DNA from: Emticicia sp. 21SJ11W-3
GTDB lineage: Bacteria > Bacteroidota > Bacteroidia > Cytophagales > Spirosomataceae
NCBI RefSeq assembly: GCF_024138715.1
Contig: NZ_CP092074.1
Location: 310,001 to 374,000 of the forward strand
Direction: 5' to 3'
Length of the DNA: 64,000 nt
Below, one piece after another: positions 61,879 to 64,000 of this stretch. The notes beneath the pieces were generated by a model, which worked only from the letters and a program-made list of their open reading frames with translations, made no database searches and was not told where the DNA came from. The translations under genes and the position numbers were made by a program. The number at the start of each line of letters is the position of its first letter. The stretch's first letter is position 1.

Positions 61879-63108
61879 TTAAGTTCTTTTAATTTGAGTC
61901 TCAATTAAAGTTATCTTTTCAGGACTCACCCCATATTTTTTAGCTAATTGCCTCCATTGCCCTAAAGCGTATTTGGTTTGATCTATGATACCGTCAATCA
62001 ATTGTTTTGAAAGTTTAGCTTCCAATCCTAATTTTATTAAGTGCTGCTCTTTTGGATTTTTCCCTTCTCCCATGACCATAGTGCTTTGCTCTCCCCTGGG
62101 TCCACTGGAAAAGGTAAGGTCATAAGCAGGAGATAATTGCCATTGTCCGGTTTTATCCATCAGAAAACTGAAATTTTTGGCATGATCATCCCGGTTATGA
62201 GATAACACATTGAAAACAGCCAAGCGATACATCTTTTCTACTTCACGCATATCTTTGGTAAGTGCTCCTGTGAGAGTCAGTAAATCTTCGTAATCTAATG
62301 AGGGCATTCGGTAATCACTATGCAGCAATCCTGCTGCTGTATGCATGTGATACCGCTTTGAGCCATCCCGGTCGAAACGCTTGACGGCAAAATAACCAGC
62401 TCCCTTTTGTGAGGGGAACAAATGTACCTCCGGTATATTCACGCCTGCTGCCTTCGCCATGATGGCGTAAACATACTCAATGGCACCAGCATCCTTACCA
62501 TCCAACGTATTGGGAAATTTAACAAGCCAGGGTTCAAACCCTTCTGCAAGATGTTTTGCTCCATGCGATATATTTTGGCGATTCTTATCTAGTCCGATAA
62601 GGGCTTTAGGTCTGGCTCCGGCAGATGAGCCATTTAAGCTCAAGAGTTCTTTTATAACGTCACCAGAACTTCCGGTAAGGACTTCTTCAGCTTTTTCGGC
62701 GAAATAATCCAGTTGAATTAAACCATTTATATCAGGCTGACTGAAGTCCGGTTCATAGACCAAGGCTCCCATACCTTTTAATCCCACATAGGCCAAACGT
62801 TCAAGAGGTGTTATCTCTGATGACAGCACTCCCTGTGACTGCATATAGCGGTCAAATAGTAAACGTCCCCAACCATCAGGCAAGCTGTCACTGAATACCC
62901 CAGCCAGGCCTTCAAAAGGTCGTGGTGCAAATGAAGAAACTCCCGGTTTTAGTGGCAAACGTAGTGGTGAAATTTCAAGGTTCGATTGAAGAAAAGCATT
63001 GTGATACTCAAAATAGATAACTCCATCATGAGCAGCTAAACGCCCGACAGGCCAGATATCTCCACCGAAGTCCAACCCTACTTTAATATCTGCTAATGTT
63101 TTTTTCAT
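61879..63108 (-). CDS. hipA: HipA-family toxin kinase
   Basis: A 409-residue serine/threonine kinase-fold toxin. The regulatory loop is NGSSAGARPKAL (S161/S162), the equivalent of the autophosphorylation segment. The ATP lysine region is EPWLVKFPN. The catalytic block is H304-N-R-D-D308-H-A-K-N, followed by the metal Asp330 in SPAYDLTFS. The E. coli relative phosphorylates glutamyl-tRNA synthetase and induces dormancy. The start ATG overlaps the antitoxin stop as ATGA, so translation is coupled. Confidence 0.93.
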   Translation of the reverse strand: MKKTLADIKVGLDFGGDIWPVGRLAAHDGVIYFEYHNAFLQSNLEISPLRLPLKPGVSSFAPRPFEGLAGVFSDSLPDGWGRLLFDRYMQSQGVLSSEITPLERLAYVGLKGMGALVYEPDFSQPDINGLIQLDYFAEKAEEVLTGSSGDVIKELLSLNGSSAGARPKALIGLDKNRQNISHGAKHLAEGFEPWLVKFPNTLDGKDAGAIEYVYAIMAKAAGVNIPEVHLFPSQKGAGYFAVKRFDRDGSKRYHMHTAAGLLHSDYRMPSLDYEDLLTLTGALTKDMREVEKMYRLAVFNVLSHNRDDHAKNFSFLMDKTGQWQLSPAYDLTFSSGPRGEQSTMVMGEGKNPKEQHLIKLGLEAKLSKQLIDGIIDQTKYALGQWRQLAKKYGVSPEKITLIETQIKRT

Positions 63109-63413
63109 TTCCGATGCCCTCTTTTACGTGTTAAACCTCTTTCCACTTTCAGCACATCATCAATCGAATTGAATAACGGTTTATTGGGTTTTGTAGCGTC
63201 AATGATTTCTTCAAGTCCACCAACCACTAAAAGAAGTTTGAGAAAAGATTCCAGAGAAATAAACCCCTTCTGCTCAAATTTCCTCAAGGTCGGCAGCGGA
63301 ACGCCTGAGCGTTCCGCTAATTCTTCCTGAGTCATCGCCATAAGCAAACGTCTGCTACGGATATTATCAGTCAGTTTTCTTTGGGCTTTAGAAGGGGTTA
63401 AAAGTGATATCAT
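63105..63413 (-). CDS. hipB: HipB-type antitoxin (HTH_3/Xre)
   Basis: A 102-residue DNA-binding protein. The helix-turn-helix is MTQEELAERSGVPLPTLRKFEQKG (about 28-51), followed by SLESFLKLLLVVGGLEEI. It neutralises the downstream HipA toxin and represses the pair. The order antitoxin-toxin and the 4-bp overlap are typical. A twin TAC-N4-GTA motif lies 36 bp upstream of its start. Confidence 0.92.
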   Translation of the reverse strand: MISLLTPSKAQRKLTDNIRSRRLLMAMTQEELAERSGVPLPTLRKFEQKGFISLESFLKLLLVVGGLEEIIDATKPNKPLFNSIDDVLKVERGLTRKRGHRK

Positions 63414-64000
63414 GATATTAGTTATGCAAGCAAAAATCTATTTTTTGATACTATTGTATTACAAATGTACTTAAATTCAACTAGAAAGTCTATCTCTTTT
63501 TTATAATAAATTAGGGGATGGTATATGTATGCGCGTAGCTACAGATGGCAATAATAAACGCTCCGGAGCGACTGGTTTCGTGTATTAGCGATTCTATAAC
63601 AGTCCTGTTGGGGCTAGGCAATTCAACAAAAACTGGTAGCACGGGCAGTCTCGAACCAAGCCACACATCAAGAAGTTACGGGAGCTAATCGTTTTAAATC
63701 TTCAATAAAGTGGTTCGAAAAGCATACAGTTTGGCACACTGATTCAAAATTATTTGGCGATTGACAAATCTACGCTATCGATAATTCGGGTGCCGTTAAA
63801 TAAGTTTATTTTTTTTCTGTTTTATAAGTTTCTAATTTACTCCTATTATATACATATTGTAATGTAAAATTATGATTTGCAACTTCGCTGATATCATTTT
63901 TTATGAAAAGCATTTATAAAAGCGCAGTTAGGTAAATGCTTAAACAATAATGTTATAATGTTATAGTATTTCTTATATTATTCATTTTTAAATCTCCCAC
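63414..64000. other. 587-bp AT-rich region upstream of hipB to the window end
   Basis: No gene is convincing. It holds the hipBA operator/promoter (63449-63469). Further right is a stretch 63560-63690 of higher GC without long frames, then very AT-rich sequence. A tRNA-like 3' end on the minus strand near 63634-63660 does not fold properly. Confidence 0.6.
63449..63469 (-). promoter_or_regulatory. Twin TAC-N4-GTA operator over the hipBA -7 box
   Basis: TACTATTGTA (63449-63458) and TACAAATGTA (63460-63469) are side by side. The second contains, on the minus strand, TACATTTG (63462-63469), a perfect TAnnTTTG -7 box. A -33 TTTG at the right distance is not seen. Repressor at the twin site would cover the promoter. 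Confidence 0.55.

Noticed and set aside
63634-63660. tRNA-like 3' end with CCA on the minus strand
   Set aside because: The T-arm bases do not pair and there is no 5' half. The match rests on TTCGA and CCA alone.

Overview
The window is a chromosomal segment from a member of the Bacteroidota, most likely a Cytophagales-type bacterium. Supporting signs are promoters of the TTTG / TAnnTTTG type, almost no Shine-Dalgarno sequences, a type IX secretion sorting domain, and a SecA without the C-terminal zinc tail. A TPR / DUF4292 / degenerate-LytM cluster and an ASPIC/UnbV FG-GAP lipoprotein point the same way. Species cannot be named from the sequence alone.

Layout. 1-5 kb: the 3' part of an OmpA-like barrel with TSP3 repeats, a beta-lactamase-fold serine hydrolase, a secreted thioredoxin and an RsmB/NOP rRNA methyltransferase. 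5-14 kb: rpoB-rpoC, detached from the usual ribosomal protein genes, with its own promoter and a leader of about 235 nt. 14-15 kb: a fasciclin-domain protein and the DNA-repair methyltransferase Ogt. 15.2-19.6 kb: an accessory block holding a lipoprotein gene and a T9SS-type metzincin gene. That gene is split by an IS1634-like element flanked by 112-bp direct repeats, and it also appears frameshifted after its signal peptide. Near-identical terminators bracket this block. 19.6-23 kb: secA. 23-40 kb: two paralogous FAD/Fe-S D-hydroxyacid dehydrogenases on the + strand enclose a run of minus-strand genes (panB, EnvC-like, DUF4292 lipoprotein, TPR protein, epimerase, flippase, FG-GAP lipoprotein). 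40-48 kb: an esterase, a leucyl aminopeptidase, a second serine hydrolase and a BlaI/BlaR1-type regulator pair with a clear twin operator. 48-53 kb: an aldo-keto reductase, a DUF1080 lipoprotein, a 986-bp regulatory region feeding two small secreted paralogues, and a DUF349 protein. 53-58.7 kb: ettA, der, a DMT transporter, era and initiator tRNA-Met. 58.7-64 kb: accessory debris (nested ISAon1/ISL3-type transposase relics, a truncated lipoprotein gene, a truncated SRAP gene fused to a 45-nt tRNA-Ala 3' end) and a HipB/HipA toxin-antitoxin pair.

How it fits together. Housekeeping functions (transcription, protein export, ribosome assembly GTPases, translation factor EttA, pantothenate synthesis) form the backbone. 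They are separated by cell-envelope genes and by two decaying accessory zones.

The most unusual regulatory signal lies at 50474-50792. Two promoter modules there share one architecture: a pair of LytTR-type 9-bp boxes with a 21-bp period, a TTTG, exactly 26 bp, then a perfect TAnnTTTG -7 box. They sit upstream of the two small secreted proteins. The clearest mobile-element signal is the 112-bp target duplication around the IS1634-like element.
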